A stretch of DNA of 37,368 nt from Nostoc sp. NMS2. GTDB lineage: Bacteria; Cyanobacteriota; Cyanobacteriia; Cyanobacteriales; Nostocaceae. The translations under genes were made by a program, and so were the position numbers. How positions within the stretch are numbered: position 1 is the first letter of the stretch; each line of letters opens with the position of its first letter. The DNA is taken from NCBI RefSeq assembly GCF_017115105.1, contig NZ_JABXKH010000045.1:1-37368 (forward strand), written 5' to 3'. The notes under the pieces are model-generated. The model made no database searches, was not told where the DNA came from, and saw only the letters and a program-made list of their open reading frames with translations. Below, piece by piece: positions 6,787 through 17,300 of this stretch.

Positions 6787-8547
6787 TTAAGATGCTAATA
6801 ATTCTGGCTGAGGCATTAAACCTTGGAGAGTATGACGCAACTGAGCGATCGCTTGGACTTGATAATCACCAGTTTCCTGGAATTTATCCAAAGATTCTCC
6901 AATTCCTTGCAGCTTTTGCCGTAAGCCATCAAGAGAATCCTGAATTGGTTGTAGTGCTTCTTGATAAAGATTGACTCGACCACAATATTCAGCAGATGTT
7001 CTTCGCAGGGACAGCAAATTTTCTTCGATCGCTTTCAGTTCTTGGCGCTTTTCATCCAAATCGTGAGTTTGATTGTCAATCATTCCCTGATTTAGCTCAA
7101 TACCAGAACGGATTTGATCAATTTCACGTTCTAGCTTTTGGATTTCCTGCGAATATTGTTGTCGCTGGGTTTCAATTTGTAACAGAACCGGTTCTAAATT
7201 AACTTTATTACCCTCTTCTTCCTCAACAACAGTATGTCCCTGTCGCCGTAGCAATACAGCCTGGTGTTGCTTGAGAAACTTCTGATGCTGTAACATATTG
7301 CGGCGTTGCCCCACCAAACTGGAGTTTAGCATCTGATAGAGGTCTTTTTCATCCGTTAATTCCAGTTCCAAATTGATGTGATCTTGGTCAGATGCTTGGC
7401 TTAATTTATTTTGCAGCCCTTCTATAGCTTCTTCTTTATATTTCAGTTCTTGTTCTTGATCGTGAACAAAGCTAGCATCTATTTCCAGCTTATGCTGCAA
7501 GTCTTGGACTATCTTTTGTAGTTCTTCTAAAGACATTTTATCCAAAGCTTCCACATTAGCTTGCTGGCCGAGAACTACATCACCAGATGTTGCAGCTAAA
7601 GAGTGAATTTGTTGATATAACTCTTCGGCGTTTCGTAACTGCTCTTTGATTATCCGCGCATACTCTTGCTTGCTGGTCAGGTCAGCTGTATTTATCTGCA
7701 ATTGGGCTGTTTGCTGAACTAGAGTATTTTGTGCTTCTTGCAATGCATTTTGGCGATCGCTAAATGTTTGTGACAACCGCTCCACTTCTTCTTGCTGTTG
7801 TGCGATCGCAGTTTTTTCTGCTTCTAGTTTTTGCCAGTGCGGGTTTAGAGTCCCCTGCTGCTTTTCCACCAATTCAAAAGCCAGATGCAGGTGTTCTCTG
7901 ACTGTTTCTGTGGGAGCTACGCGACTAGATAAGCGATCGAGTAACTCACTCATTACCCGACTTTGCTCTTCATCTAAAACTGTCCCCTGCTTAAAATCCG
8001 CAAGATGTTCTTCTAGACGGCGCTGCTCACCCCGCAAATGTTCCCAAGCGCCTTCCAATTCTAGGCGGTTGCGTTCAACTTCTGTTTGTAACCGTTCAAT
8101 TTCCTGGCGGGATGTATCAACTTCTTGTTTTTGCTGCTCCAGTTGTTGCAACTCCGCTTCCATGTTTTGCAACTGTTCTGAGCGGACTTCCATGTCCATT
8201 TCACGGCGATTCAACTCTTGCGCCTGAAACGTTAACGACTGTTTCCACTGATCGATTTCATCTTCCTTGAGCTTAAATTTCTCCAATTGGCGGGAAAAAT
8301 TCTGCAAAATATTGACTAGTGGCCGTCCTGCTTCTTGAATTCGCTGCACTTGACGATTCGGATTCAGTTCAACCAGTACCAAAGCGCCATCATTTAATTT
8401 GCTTGCGTCCTCAGCAGCAATCACTTCTTCCGACACAGTACTCCAATTCTGGTCAGTTCGCTGACAAGCTAGCAGTTTCAATTCGGTTTTGCCACCGCCA
8501 CTGAGTAAACCACCTTTCTGTTTTTGTACTTCTGCTAAATACAGCAC
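6787..8547 (-). CDS. hmpF: Pilus motility taxis protein HmpF, coiled-coil
   Basis: 586 aa protein, almost entirely predicted coiled coil after a short N-terminal globular segment beginning VLYLAEVQKQKGG (GTG start at 8547; AAGGA lies about 9 bases upstream). Long heptad-rich stretches such as LEQQKQEVDTSRQEIERLQ run through residues about 80-580 with no membrane segment. The N-terminal sequence, length and position, divergent from a PATAN-receiver gene that heads a chemotaxis operon, identify it as HmpF. In Nostoc punctiforme HmpF is needed for hormogonium gliding; it localises at the type IV pilus rings and activates the motors downstream of the Hmp array. The function is taken from that work; the homology call is from sequence features and synteny. 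Confidence 0.93.
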   Translation of the reverse strand: MLYLAEVQKQKGGLLSGGGKTELKLLACQRTDQNWSTVSEEVIAAEDASKLNDGALVLVELNPNRQVQRIQEAGRPLVNILQNFSRQLEKFKLKEDEIDQWKQSLTFQAQELNRREMDMEVRSEQLQNMEAELQQLEQQKQEVDTSRQEIERLQTEVERNRLELEGAWEHLRGEQRRLEEHLADFKQGTVLDEEQSRVMSELLDRLSSRVAPTETVREHLHLAFELVEKQQGTLNPHWQKLEAEKTAIAQQQEEVERLSQTFSDRQNALQEAQNTLVQQTAQLQINTADLTSKQEYARIIKEQLRNAEELYQQIHSLAATSGDVVLGQQANVEALDKMSLEELQKIVQDLQHKLEIDASFVHDQEQELKYKEEAIEGLQNKLSQASDQDHINLELELTDEKDLYQMLNSSLVGQRRNMLQHQKFLKQHQAVLLRRQGHTVVEEEEGNKVNLEPVLLQIETQRQQYSQEIQKLEREIDQIRSGIELNQGMIDNQTHDLDEKRQELKAIEENLLSLRRTSAEYCGRVNLYQEALQPIQDSLDGLRQKLQGIGESLDKFQETGDYQVQAIAQLRHTLQGLMPQPELLAS

Positions 8548-8910
8548 ACCGTTAGTCCTTTATTGATGCACTTAAAGTTCATGTTTTGGGATATACCTTA
8601 AATAATTCTGTTAACTTGTCTCACTGAACCCAGGTTTAGGAGAACAAGACAGACAAAACTATAGACGCAATATGTTACGCCTTGATATTTATAAAAGCGA
8701 GTTTGTCGCGCCTTTATATTTTGTACTGATGACAGTGATGATGACTTCCGTGTTAACACTAGCTTTGTCCAAGTGTATTACGAAAAATTAAGCTTTATAG
8801 CTGAATCTATTCCCTAATGCCAACAAGGAGAAGGGTAAAAATCTTGCCAATACTCCATAATCAATACTGAATTCAGAATTCAGAATTCAGCAATACTTCT
8901 TTTTAGGTAA
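8548..8910. promoter_or_regulatory. Divergent control region between hmpF and hmpA
   Basis: 363 bp without a gene must hold the promoters of hmpF (minus) and of hmpA and downstream genes (plus). Just upstream of hmpA are three perfect tandem copies of GAATTCA (8869-8889), which would lie in the leader. The hmpA start has only a weak AGG at 8905-8907. I cannot assign sigma-factor boxes with confidence. Confidence 0.6.
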
Positions 8911-10089
8911 ATGCAGGGAAATTTAAGTGAAATTGATATTTGCAGTATCCTGCAATTGATTGAGTTGGGACAGCGAACAGGACAACTATGGGTGAGAGCT
9001 ACTAGCTCTCACCATAACAACAAGCAAAGTGGAGAGGGAGCAAGTATTTATCGCCCCAAGCAACAGTCTTGGTTCGTTTTTTTCCTCAATGGTCAAATAA
9101 TCTATTGCCGAGAAGGTGAGAGTAATTTATCCAGAATTAACGATTATTTACGTCATTATCGAGTCGAGATGCGACTCACCGACAAACAAATTGCCTCTCT
9201 ACCATCAACCGACTCACCAGAGTATGCCTATCTGTGGGCACTTTTGGAGCGGAATATTATCAACCCCAAGATAGCTGGTAGTATCATTCATGGCTTGGTG
9301 CATGAAACTCTGTTTGATCTGCTGAGTTTACACCAAGGAAACTTCATTTTTCATCAAGGTGCGGCACTTGCCCCACAATTAAACACTTTCGAGATTGCTC
9401 CATTTGTTACAAAAATTACGAAGCAGGTGCAAGAGTGGAAGGAACTCTATCCACACATTCAGTCTCCCGAACAATTGCCAGTGCTATCTGACAAAGTTCA
9501 GCTACAATCCTCGCTACCAGAAGCAACCGTAGAGAAATTACAACATTGGGCTGATGGTAAAACATCCTTGCGTCAACTAGCTCGCTATCTCAACCGAGAC
9601 ATTTTGACAGTTGCTAAGGCAATATATCCTTACGTGCAACAGAGTTGGCTACAACTTGTATATTCAGTCACAACTCAACCAGATACCCACAATGACAACT
9701 GGGAATTGAAGGGAAAACACAGAGGGCGGATAGTATGTATTGACGATGCGATCGCCATCGGTGAGACTATAAATTCCATCTTACAAGCACAAGGTTATGA
9801 AGCGATCGTTCTCACCAATCCCTTAGAGGCACTGAGTCTGGTTTTTCAACTCAAACCAGATTTAATTTTCTGCGATATCGCCATGTTGGAATTGGAAGGG
9901 TACGAGGTTTGCGCTATGCTGCGACATTCCACAGCATTTCGGCTCACACCGATTATCATGCTTACTGGTAAAGATGGATTTATTGATCGAGTCAAAGCTA
10001 GTATGGTCGGGGCAACAGATTATTTAACAAAACCATTTACAGACACTGAATTACTCATGATCGTAGAAAAATATCTCAACAACCAATGA
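8911..10089 (+). CDS. hmpA: PatA-like response regulator HmpA (PATAN plus receiver)
   Basis: 392 aa. Residues about 1-250 form a PATAN/DUF4388 module, starting MQGNLSEIDICSILQLIELG and containing WFVFFLNGQIIYCREGE, as in PatA and other cyanobacterial taxis regulators. Residues 272-388 are a CheY-like receiver with acidic pocket D278/D279, phospho-acceptor D322 (LIFCDIAM) and K374 (YLTKPF). There is no DNA-binding output domain, so it probably acts by protein contacts. It is first in the hmp gene set and divergent from hmpF, as in Nostoc punctiforme, where hmpA belongs to the chemotaxis-like locus controlling hormogonium motility. The stop is followed by a 360-bp gap with a repeat element before hmpB, so it may be transcribed apart from the others. 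Confidence 0.93.
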   Translation: MQGNLSEIDICSILQLIELGQRTGQLWVRATSSHHNNKQSGEGASIYRPKQQSWFVFFLNGQIIYCREGESNLSRINDYLRHYRVEMRLTDKQIASLPSTDSPEYAYLWALLERNIINPKIAGSIIHGLVHETLFDLLSLHQGNFIFHQGAALAPQLNTFEIAPFVTKITKQVQEWKELYPHIQSPEQLPVLSDKVQLQSSLPEATVEKLQHWADGKTSLRQLARYLNRDILTVAKAIYPYVQQSWLQLVYSVTTQPDTHNDNWELKGKHRGRIVCIDDAIAIGETINSILQAQGYEAIVLTNPLEALSLVFQLKPDLIFCDIAMLELEGYEVCAMLRHSTAFRLTPIIMLTGKDGFIDRVKASMVGATDYLTKPFTDTELLMIVEKYLNNQ

Positions 10090-10450
10090 AAATTGGGCAT
10101 TGGGCATTGGCCAAACAGGGCATGAAGAAGAGACAAGGGAGACAAGGAAGAGGGGGGAGACAAGGAAGAGACTATTCAATAATTCCCCCTTGTCTCCCTT
10201 GTCCTCCTTGTCTCCCTGCTCCCTGCTCCCTCATCCCCCTCATCCATGAAGCATATAAACAGATAGAAGATTTGTTGATCTACTAAAAGATGAGTAAAAA
10301 GATGTTATCACAGAGTCAGCTAACTCAGTGAAACGTCAATCTCAGGGAAAATAGTGAAGACATAAAATTAATTTATACAGTTAATCATTGCGGAGGAATC
10401 AGGGAATGTTCCAAACAGGAACGTCTACATCAGGAGGTAAATAGACATTT
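10090..10450. repeat. Intergenic repeat element between hmpA and hmpB, plus hmpB leader
   Basis: 10121-10230 is rich in GAGACAAGG and CCTTGTCTCCC motifs that pair into a long hairpin. The segment 10121-10165 is repeated without mismatch in inverted orientation at 27761-27805 (45 bp). CCCTGCTCCCTGCTCCCTC at 10212-10230 is the reverse complement of the GGGAGCA repeat also seen near 27.7 kb. The rest, 10260-10450, is AT-rich and holds GTTCC-AAACA-GGAAC at about 10409-10423 and the Shine-Dalgarno AGGAGGT (10432-10438) of hmpB. Open frames here are products of the repeat. Confidence 0.75.
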
Positions 10451-10816
10451 ATGAGTACAGTTCTGATTGTGGAAGACAGTATCGCGCAAAGGGAGATGAT
10501 TACAGACCTCCTGAAAGCAACTGGCCTAACAGTTACTCATGCCAGTGACGGATTAGAAGCATTGGAGGCAATTCAAATAGCACCTCCCGATTTAGTGGTG
10601 TTGGATATTGTCATGCCCCGGATGAACGGCTACGAAGTTTGTCGGCGGTTAAAATCCGATCCAAAAACCCAAAATGTCCCTGTGGTTATGTGTTCTTCCA
10701 AAGGCGAAGAATTCGATCGCTACTGGGGCATGAAACAGGGTGCAGATGCCTACATAGCCAAACCGTTTCAACCAACCGAGTTGGTAGGAACAGTCAAACA
10801 ACTGCTGCGAGGATAA
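10451..10816 (+). CDS. hmpB: CheY-like response regulator HmpB
   Basis: Stand-alone receiver domain of 121 aa. Acidic pocket E8/D9 (LIVEDS), phospho-acceptor D52 (LVVLDIVMP), a Ser in the MCSS segment (81-83) and the conserved K104 (YIAKPF) are all present, so it should accept phosphate from the HmpE kinase. It closely resembles the PilH/PixH-type CheY proteins of cyanobacterial pilus taxis operons. A strong AGGAGGT precedes the ATG by 12 bases. hmpC begins 14 bases downstream, forming a tight operon with hmpCDE. Confidence 0.95.
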   Translation: MSTVLIVEDSIAQREMITDLLKATGLTVTHASDGLEALEAIQIAPPDLVVLDIVMPRMNGYEVCRRLKSDPKTQNVPVVMCSSKGEEFDRYWGMKQGADAYIAKPFQPTELVGTVKQLLRG

Positions 10817-10829
10817 GGATAAAAGCAAT

Positions 10830-11360
10830 ATGGTCAGCAAACCGGACTTTTTAAGTGGTAGCGGTCAAGACCACTTCCGACCAGAATTACAAGTAGAAAG
10901 TCCTGAAGGTGAGTTACATTTGAGATTTTACATTCCCTCGCATCAGGAGTTTGCACTACAAGCAACTGGCATTCGGGAGGTAATTGAACTAAGTCCTGAT
11001 AGAATCACCCCGATTCCTAATGCTTCTCCTTTACTTTTGGGTACTCTAAATTTACGAGGTCGAGTTATTTGGGTGGCTGATTTGGGTCAATTTCTAGGGG
11101 AAGCAAGTGCATTAAACACGGATAGAGCGGAAATTTCGGTGATTGCCATCGAAGAGCAAGAGACAATAGTGGGTTTAGCAGTAGAGGAAATCGGTGGTAT
11201 GGACTGGTTAGATGTCCAGAATCTCATGCCACCAACTAGTGTTCCAGATACTATGGTTCCCTTTCTACGTGGAGAGTGGCTATTAAGTGCTAAAAATAAT
11301 CAGTGTCTACGACTGCTCGATCAAATGGCAATTGTACGGAGTGCTAGGTGGGCAGGATGA
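10830..11360 (+). CDS. hmpC: CheW-like coupling protein HmpC
   Basis: 176 aa with a CheW domain over residues about 27-170. Recognisable blocks are [38 protein letters not shown] and the hydrophobic [14 protein letters not shown]. CheW domains bridge the receptor (HmpD) and the CheA kinase (HmpE). There are no membrane segments. The final codons overlap the first possible ATG of hmpD (ATGA at 11357-11360), consistent with coupled translation of a signalling operon. Confidence 0.95.
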   Translation: MVSKPDFLSGSGQDHFRPELQVESPEGELHLRFYIPSHQEFALQATGIREVIELSPDRITPIPNASPLLLGTLNLRGRVIWVADLGQFLGEASALNTDRAEISVIAIEEQETIVGLAVEEIGGMDWLDVQNLMPPTSVPDTMVPFLRGEWLLSAKNNQCLRLLDQMAIVRSARWAG

Positions 11361-11374
11361 AATTGGAGGAGGAA

Positions 11375-14308
11375 ATGGCAGCAAGTATTGATAATTACGA
11401 GCCAACGTATCAACAGGCGATGACCGCCTATGTTCAAAGAAATTATGAGGTTGCCGCCACTTTAGTTGATCGAGTGGTGCAAAATCTACCAAATGACCCC
11501 AACACTCATTTATTAAGGGGTCACATCTACTATGTTTTGCAGCAGTACGATGTCGCAAAAGAAGAATATCAACAGGTATTAAGCTTGACTAACGATCAAG
11601 AAATTATTGTTTTTGCCAATAATGGAATTGAGAATATCAATCAATATTTACAGTCATTTGGTGGACAGATTGATACATCAGAAAGTCAAGAGCAAATAAA
11701 TTCCTCAGAGATGTCTAATCCACTGGCATATAGCGAACCAGAATTAGAAGATTTGGGCGCTAGTGAGGAGTTTGACAGTAATAACCTTGATTTGAACTTT
11801 TTTGGAGAGCATCAACAAACTGTGGATGGGGTTGAAGAACTATCTTCAAATAGTCCATTTGATATCCCCACAGAAGATAGTATTGGAACAAGAAAAATAT
11901 CAGATTCTTCTATAGCTTTTGGTGATGACCCTTTTGCTTTGGATGAAGAATCAGAGGAACAAGATTTAAATAGTAGTAGTTATGAGGAAAAAACAGAATT
12001 AGAATTGCCTGCTTTTTGGCAGGAAGATATTTCAGAAGAGAGCCATGAAGAATCATTAGTAAATAGTCATTTTTCAGAGAATGAGATAAATCCCGATCGC
12101 GAAAATTCAGCTATTAACAATAATAACTCTTCATCTTCTAATTCCCCAACCAGTAGTAGCGAAAATAATTTCTCTGATTTGTTGAGTGAGCCAAAGTCTC
12201 CAGAGCTTAAGATTGGGAATTTAGAATATAAAAACTCTAATTTTGGAGACGAGACTTTATTTATTGTTGTTGAAGAAGAACCTAAAAATAGTTCAAAAAC
12301 TACAAATAACAACAGTAAATATGATTTACCTGAAACCGAATCATCCGATTGGTTGAAGTCACAAAAGTTGGAAACAGAACAAGAGTTTCAACCAGAATTA
12401 TCTGATAATTATTCATCTTTTAAGAGCGATATACCTCTGGAAGAAAAGCAGATGAAATCAGGTGAAATCATCAACAAAAATAGCTTTGATGATGAAAACT
12501 TTGATATGGAAGCATTTGAGTCTGCCTTTGGCTCAGATGGTTTAAGTTCTTATGAAGACTCAAACAATATACTGAATGGAGAAAATTCTAAGAGCAATAT
12601 TGACTTTTTAGATGACTTTGAGGAATTTGACGATTTAGGAAACATTCCAGGGTTTGACCTGATCGAAGAAAATTCTAACTTTGGTAATGCAGCAATGTAT
12701 TCTGCTCCAGCAGAAACTAGTAGCAGTGGACGCTCTCAAGGCACGGATACTTCTGGAAGCAATGCAGCCGATCGCGAAGAGGAACTATTCTCGATGACTG
12801 GTTCCCATGAAGGAGTTCCAGTCTTTAGCCAAACAGATGTTTCAAAACTAGAACCTAACGTTAGCGTCGAGCAAGGCTGGTTAGCACCATTAGAGAATGC
12901 CTCCATAGAACGGAAACAATGGTTAATTGCTGGAAGTGTGGGCATTGTCTCAGCGCTGGTTGTAGCCACAGTTAGCTTTGTGGCCACCACGTTTTCGCCA
13001 GCCCAACAACGTGAATCAGTCCGAAACACAGGTTGGGCAATGTCCCTAGCTGCTGGGATTGCAGGTTTTACCACCGCAGGCTTCATGGGGAATTTTGCAC
13101 TCAAACAAATTCGGCGCACAACTAACGATCTGCAAGCTCAGTTTGAAGCTGTACGCCAAGGAAATTTGAATGCTCAAGCTACAGTGTTTTCCGAAGATGA
13201 ATTGGGGCATTTAGCCACTGGCTTTAATGAAATGGCGCGGGTAATTTTCACAACTACAAGTGAAGCCCAACGGAAAGCCGATGAACAAGAGGAAGCCAAG
13301 GAAAACCTGCAACGTCAGGTGATTCGTCTCTTGGATGATGTGGAAGGTGCTGCTAGAGGCGATTTAACAGTCCAAGCTGAAGTGACAGCCGACGTACTAG
13401 GAGCCGTAGCCGACGCTTTTAACTTGACAATTCAAAACCTGAGAGATATTGTGCAACAGGTAAAAGTGGCAGCGAAGGATGTAACAAAAGGTGCAACCAA
13501 CTCTGAAACTTTTGCTAGAGCCTTATCTAGTGATGCTTTGCGCCAAGCAGAAGAGTTAGCAGTAACGCTGAATTCTGTACAGGTAATGACCGACTCGATT
13601 CAGCGAGTCGCAGAGGCGGCACGAGAAGCCGAAACCGTTGCTCGTGATGCTAGCACGATCGCTCTCAAAGGTGGCGAAGCAGTAGAAAATACCGTCGCAG
13701 GGATTTTAGAAATTCGAGAAACCGTTGCCGAAACCACTCGCAAAGTGAAGCGGTTGGCGGAATCTTCTCAAGAAATTTCTAAAATTGTGGCGTTGATTTC
13801 GCAGATTGCTTCCAGAACCAACTTGTTAGCACTCAATGCTAGTATTGAGGCCGCAAGAGCGGGAGAAGCTGGACGCGGGTTTGCGATCGTAGCAGACGAA
13901 GTGCGCCAGTTAGCAGATAAATCTGCTAAATCCCTGAAGGAAATTGAACAAATTGTGATGCAAATCCAAAGCGAAACAGGCTCTGTAATGACCGCGATGG
14001 AAGAAGGCACACAACAAGTAATTAAAGGGACAAAATTGGCAGAAGAAGCCAAGCGATCGCTCGAAAACATTATTCAAGTGGCGAATCGCATCGATATTCT
14101 TGTGCGCTCTATTACCAGCGACACTGTGGAACAAACTGAAACCTCCCGCGCCGTCGCTCACGTAATGCAATCAGTAGAACTGACCGCCCAAGAAACTTCC
14201 CAGGAAGCACAGCGAGTTTCAGGTGCCCTACAACACTTAGTAGGTGTATCCCGTGACTTGATCGCCTCCGTTGAACGTTTCCGAGTGGAAACGATGGAAA
14301 CCAGATAA
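11375..14308 (+). CDS. hmpD: Methyl-accepting chemotaxis protein HmpD
   Basis: Membrane chemoreceptor of the hmp array, 977 aa from ATG 11375, which follows GGAGGAGG at 11365-11372 directly. ATG 11357 would add six residues and overlap hmpC by 4 bases. Order: TPR-like helices (about 1-95), a long acidic Ser/Asn/Glu-rich linker (about 100-500), two membrane segments (about 513-535 and 550-575) with only a short loop between them, a HAMP domain (about 576-623), a second HAMP-like region (about 649-694), then the MCP signalling hairpin with its tip near residues 815-835 ([20 protein letters not shown]). There is no sizeable extracytoplasmic sensor, so sensing is probably cytoplasmic or in the membrane, as in PilJ-like cyanobacterial receptors. 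Confidence 0.95.
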   Translation: MAASIDNYEPTYQQAMTAYVQRNYEVAATLVDRVVQNLPNDPNTHLLRGHIYYVLQQYDVAKEEYQQVLSLTNDQEIIVFANNGIENINQYLQSFGGQIDTSESQEQINSSEMSNPLAYSEPELEDLGASEEFDSNNLDLNFFGEHQQTVDGVEELSSNSPFDIPTEDSIGTRKISDSSIAFGDDPFALDEESEEQDLNSSSYEEKTELELPAFWQEDISEESHEESLVNSHFSENEINPDRENSAINNNNSSSSNSPTSSSENNFSDLLSEPKSPELKIGNLEYKNSNFGDETLFIVVEEEPKNSSKTTNNNSKYDLPETESSDWLKSQKLETEQEFQPELSDNYSSFKSDIPLEEKQMKSGEIINKNSFDDENFDMEAFESAFGSDGLSSYEDSNNILNGENSKSNIDFLDDFEEFDDLGNIPGFDLIEENSNFGNAAMYSAPAETSSSGRSQGTDTSGSNAADREEELFSMTGSHEGVPVFSQTDVSKLEPNVSVEQGWLAPLENASIERKQWLIAGSVGIVSALVVATVSFVATTFSPAQQRESVRNTGWAMSLAAGIAGFTTAGFMGNFALKQIRRTTNDLQAQFEAVRQGNLNAQATVFSEDELGHLATGFNEMARVIFTTTSEAQRKADEQEEAKENLQRQVIRLLDDVEGAARGDLTVQAEVTADVLGAVADAFNLTIQNLRDIVQQVKVAAKDVTKGATNSETFARALSSDALRQAEELAVTLNSVQVMTDSIQRVAEAAREAETVARDASTIALKGGEAVENTVAGILEIRETVAETTRKVKRLAESSQEISKIVALISQIASRTNLLALNASIEAARAGEAGRGFAIVADEVRQLADKSAKSLKEIEQIVMQIQSETGSVMTAMEEGTQQVIKGTKLAEEAKRSLENIIQVANRIDILVRSITSDTVEQTETSRAVAHVMQSVELTAQETSQEAQRVSGALQHLVGVSRDLIASVERFRVETMETR

Positions 14309-14399
14309 ATTGTCATTTGTCCTTTGTCTTTTCTTATTTGCTAATGACCAATGACCAATGACTAATAACTAATGACTAATGACTCTTGACTAAAAAACT
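14309..14399. repeat. Heptamer tandem repeats between hmpD and hmpE
   Basis: A short gap containing serial copies of AATGACC and AATGACT with small variants (about 14342-14390). These are short tandemly repeated heptanucleotides of the kind frequent in Nostocaceae. Related heptamers occur at 20211-20231 and 27808-27838. Confidence 0.7.
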
Positions 14400-17300
14400 A
14401 TGCTGCCGGAACAACAACAGAGGATTTTGGGTTACTTTATCGAAGAAGCCAGGGATCACCTGAATACCATTGAGCAGGGGTTACTGAATCTAGAAGGTAC
14501 CCTGAACGACCCGGAAATGATCAGTGAAGTCTTCCGGGCTGCTCACTCCATCAAAGGAGGAGCGGCGATGCTTGGATTGACTAGCATCCAGCATACCTCC
14601 CACCGTCTGGAAGATTGTTTCAAAGTTCTTAAAGATAATCCGGTTCAGATTGACCAAAAATTAGAGTCTTTATTTCTTGGTGTATCTGATACCCTGAAAT
14701 CGCTGTTAGAGCATTTGAGCGGGCCCTATGGTCTTTCTGAAGATGCAGCTAATACTTTGATGTCAGAAACAGAGCCAGTCTTTCAATGGCTGTATCAACA
14801 TCTAGAACTACTTGTAGAACAAGGAAAGAGTGGAGTAGTCAGCAATTCTGACGCAACAGAACTCCACACAACCTCTGTAGAGAATGTCTCCACACTTACA
14901 GAACTTTTCCTGCGGCGAGATATTCCTAGCTTGGCAGAAGACACCCATCAGGAATCTCCAGAAATATCTGTCTCAGTAGCACCTCAGCAGGTACATTTGC
15001 CAGTCACCGCTAAAGAACATAATAATTGGGGCGAGTTTCAAGCCCAAGTGCTGCAAACACTGCGGGAAATGTTGCAATTGTTTAAGCAAACCACAACACC
15101 CTCAACTCGGCAAAACCTTCAACAATCCTGTTACCAGTTAGTCCAACTTGGTGAGACTTGGAATTTGTCCAAGTGGTGTGGTTTGTGTCAAGCAGCAGCC
15201 AGTGCGATCGGCAATCCTGAAAATACTTATCTGACTTTAGCTAAAATTGTCATTACCGAAATCAAGCAAGCTCAAGAATTAGTCCTGCAAGGTAGGGAAA
15301 CCGAAATTGCAATTAGTCAGCAACTAGAAGCACTTTTGAGCTTGGCAGAAATTGAGTTGTTAGAAGTTACCCCTGATTTGTTTGATGAACAGTCTGCGGC
15401 TTTGACAGAATCATTAACTACGTCAGAGCCAATTTTATCTGGCAACACCGAGCAGTTAGACCTAGCCCAAACAACCGACGAACTTCATCTAGATAAAGAT
15501 ACTAGCGATCGCCCCTATATTCAACAAGGGACAGCACTCAACGCTGCAACTCACACTAGTTTTTCTTTCACCACACATGACGAAGCACATCCAATCAGTA
15601 ACAATCTTGACCCCAATGGGCCAGAGGTAGGAATAGCTGAGTTAAATACCCTTGCCGATTTATTTGAAGGTGAAACTCCTGAACTAGATGAAACTTGGCA
15701 TCAAGAAGAAACCTTAGATATTGTTGCCACTGATGATTTTGGAATTGATTTCAGCAGTACTGATGCTGAGGATGCTCATAGCGATTTATCTGATTTACTC
15801 TCCTTGGATCAAGTAGCAACTACAGCCACGACGGAAGATTTATCCCTGTTATTTGGCGATAATTTCCTAGAAAAAGAGAATTCAGAACCGCAACATCAAC
15901 AAATATCTGCTACGACTCCAGAGTTAAGTTCTATTAACGTACTTGATATAAATTTAGACTCTTCTTCCGAAGATTTACAAGAATTTATTGATATTCCTAG
16001 TGAGACAAACCAGCTTGCTGATGTCAACCAAAACGATGTAGTTGAAGATTTATTGACACTGGCACTAGATGATGATAATGAAATATTGCCTACAGACGAA
16101 GTGACTCAATCAGAAACTGAGACATTCGCCAGTGTGGAATTATCGACCAATCAACCAAATAGTTTTGATAACTTATTATCAGAAACTAAAAATGCAAATT
16201 GGGTAGAAGAAATTACCCCTAGTGATTATATAGAATTACCCCAGGAAACAGACTTATCTTCAGACAATCTGTTTGCTGAAATGGAAGAAGAGATACTATT
16301 GCCTACAAGCGAATCAGACATCGGTGATTTGTTTGATATATCTACGGTAACAACACCTGAATTTTCTCAATCAGAAAATGATCTGAGTAGCTTCTGGAAT
16401 CAGGAAAGTATAGAGGAACAAGAAGAATTTAATTCCTTAATTGAGCAGAATGTGGAAAGGGCGTTAGAGGAGAGTTTGTTTGCTACGACTGATGATATCT
16501 TTGCTGACAGTCAGCAGTCTATACCTTCTGCTAGAGACAGTTTGGGCTTGGAAGAATTGGATATCAATTTCCAGCCCGAAGAGCAGCTAGATTTGATATT
16601 CTCATCAGATTCTGGAAATGATTTATTTGATGAATTAGCACAGAGTGACTCAACTATTTCTCCGGTAATCAGCAATACCTCCACGCCGGAAACGCCTTTG
16701 TTTGCACAGCATCTAGGGGAAGAAATTCTCAGTCCGCAACAACCAGATTTAGATTTTGCTCCAGAATTTACTCATCAGCCCCCAGAAATATCTGCTGAAC
16801 TTGATTCATTCGGCTCTTTCGATGAAAATCCACAACTGCTGTTTGAAGATGTAGCTACATCCACCTATATTCAGATGGAAACCACAGAGAATACTGTGGA
16901 TGAACTATCTCTGACAGAAACTTTAGATTCAGTCCCAGCACAGCCAGATGAGTTGTTCGGCTCTTTCGATGAAAATCCGCAACTGCTGTTTGAAGATGTA
17001 GCTACATCCACCTATATTCAGATGGAAACCACAGAGAATACTGTGGATGAACTATCTCTGACAGAAACTTTAGATTCAGTCCCAGCACAGCCAGATGAGT
17101 TGTTCGGCTCTTTCGATGAAAATCCGCAACTGCTGTTGGAAGATGTAGCTACATCAACCTATATTCAGATGGAAACCACAGAGAATACTGTGGATGAACT
17201 ATCTCTTATAGAAACTTTAGATTCAGTCCCAGCACAGCCAGATGAGTTGTTCGGCTCTTTCGATGAAAATCCGCAACTGCTGTTGGAAGATGTAGCTACA

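Noticed and set aside
10086..10286. 66-codon frame after hmpA
   Set aside because: Its translation is the GACAAGG/CTTGTC hairpin repeat and has no protein family features.
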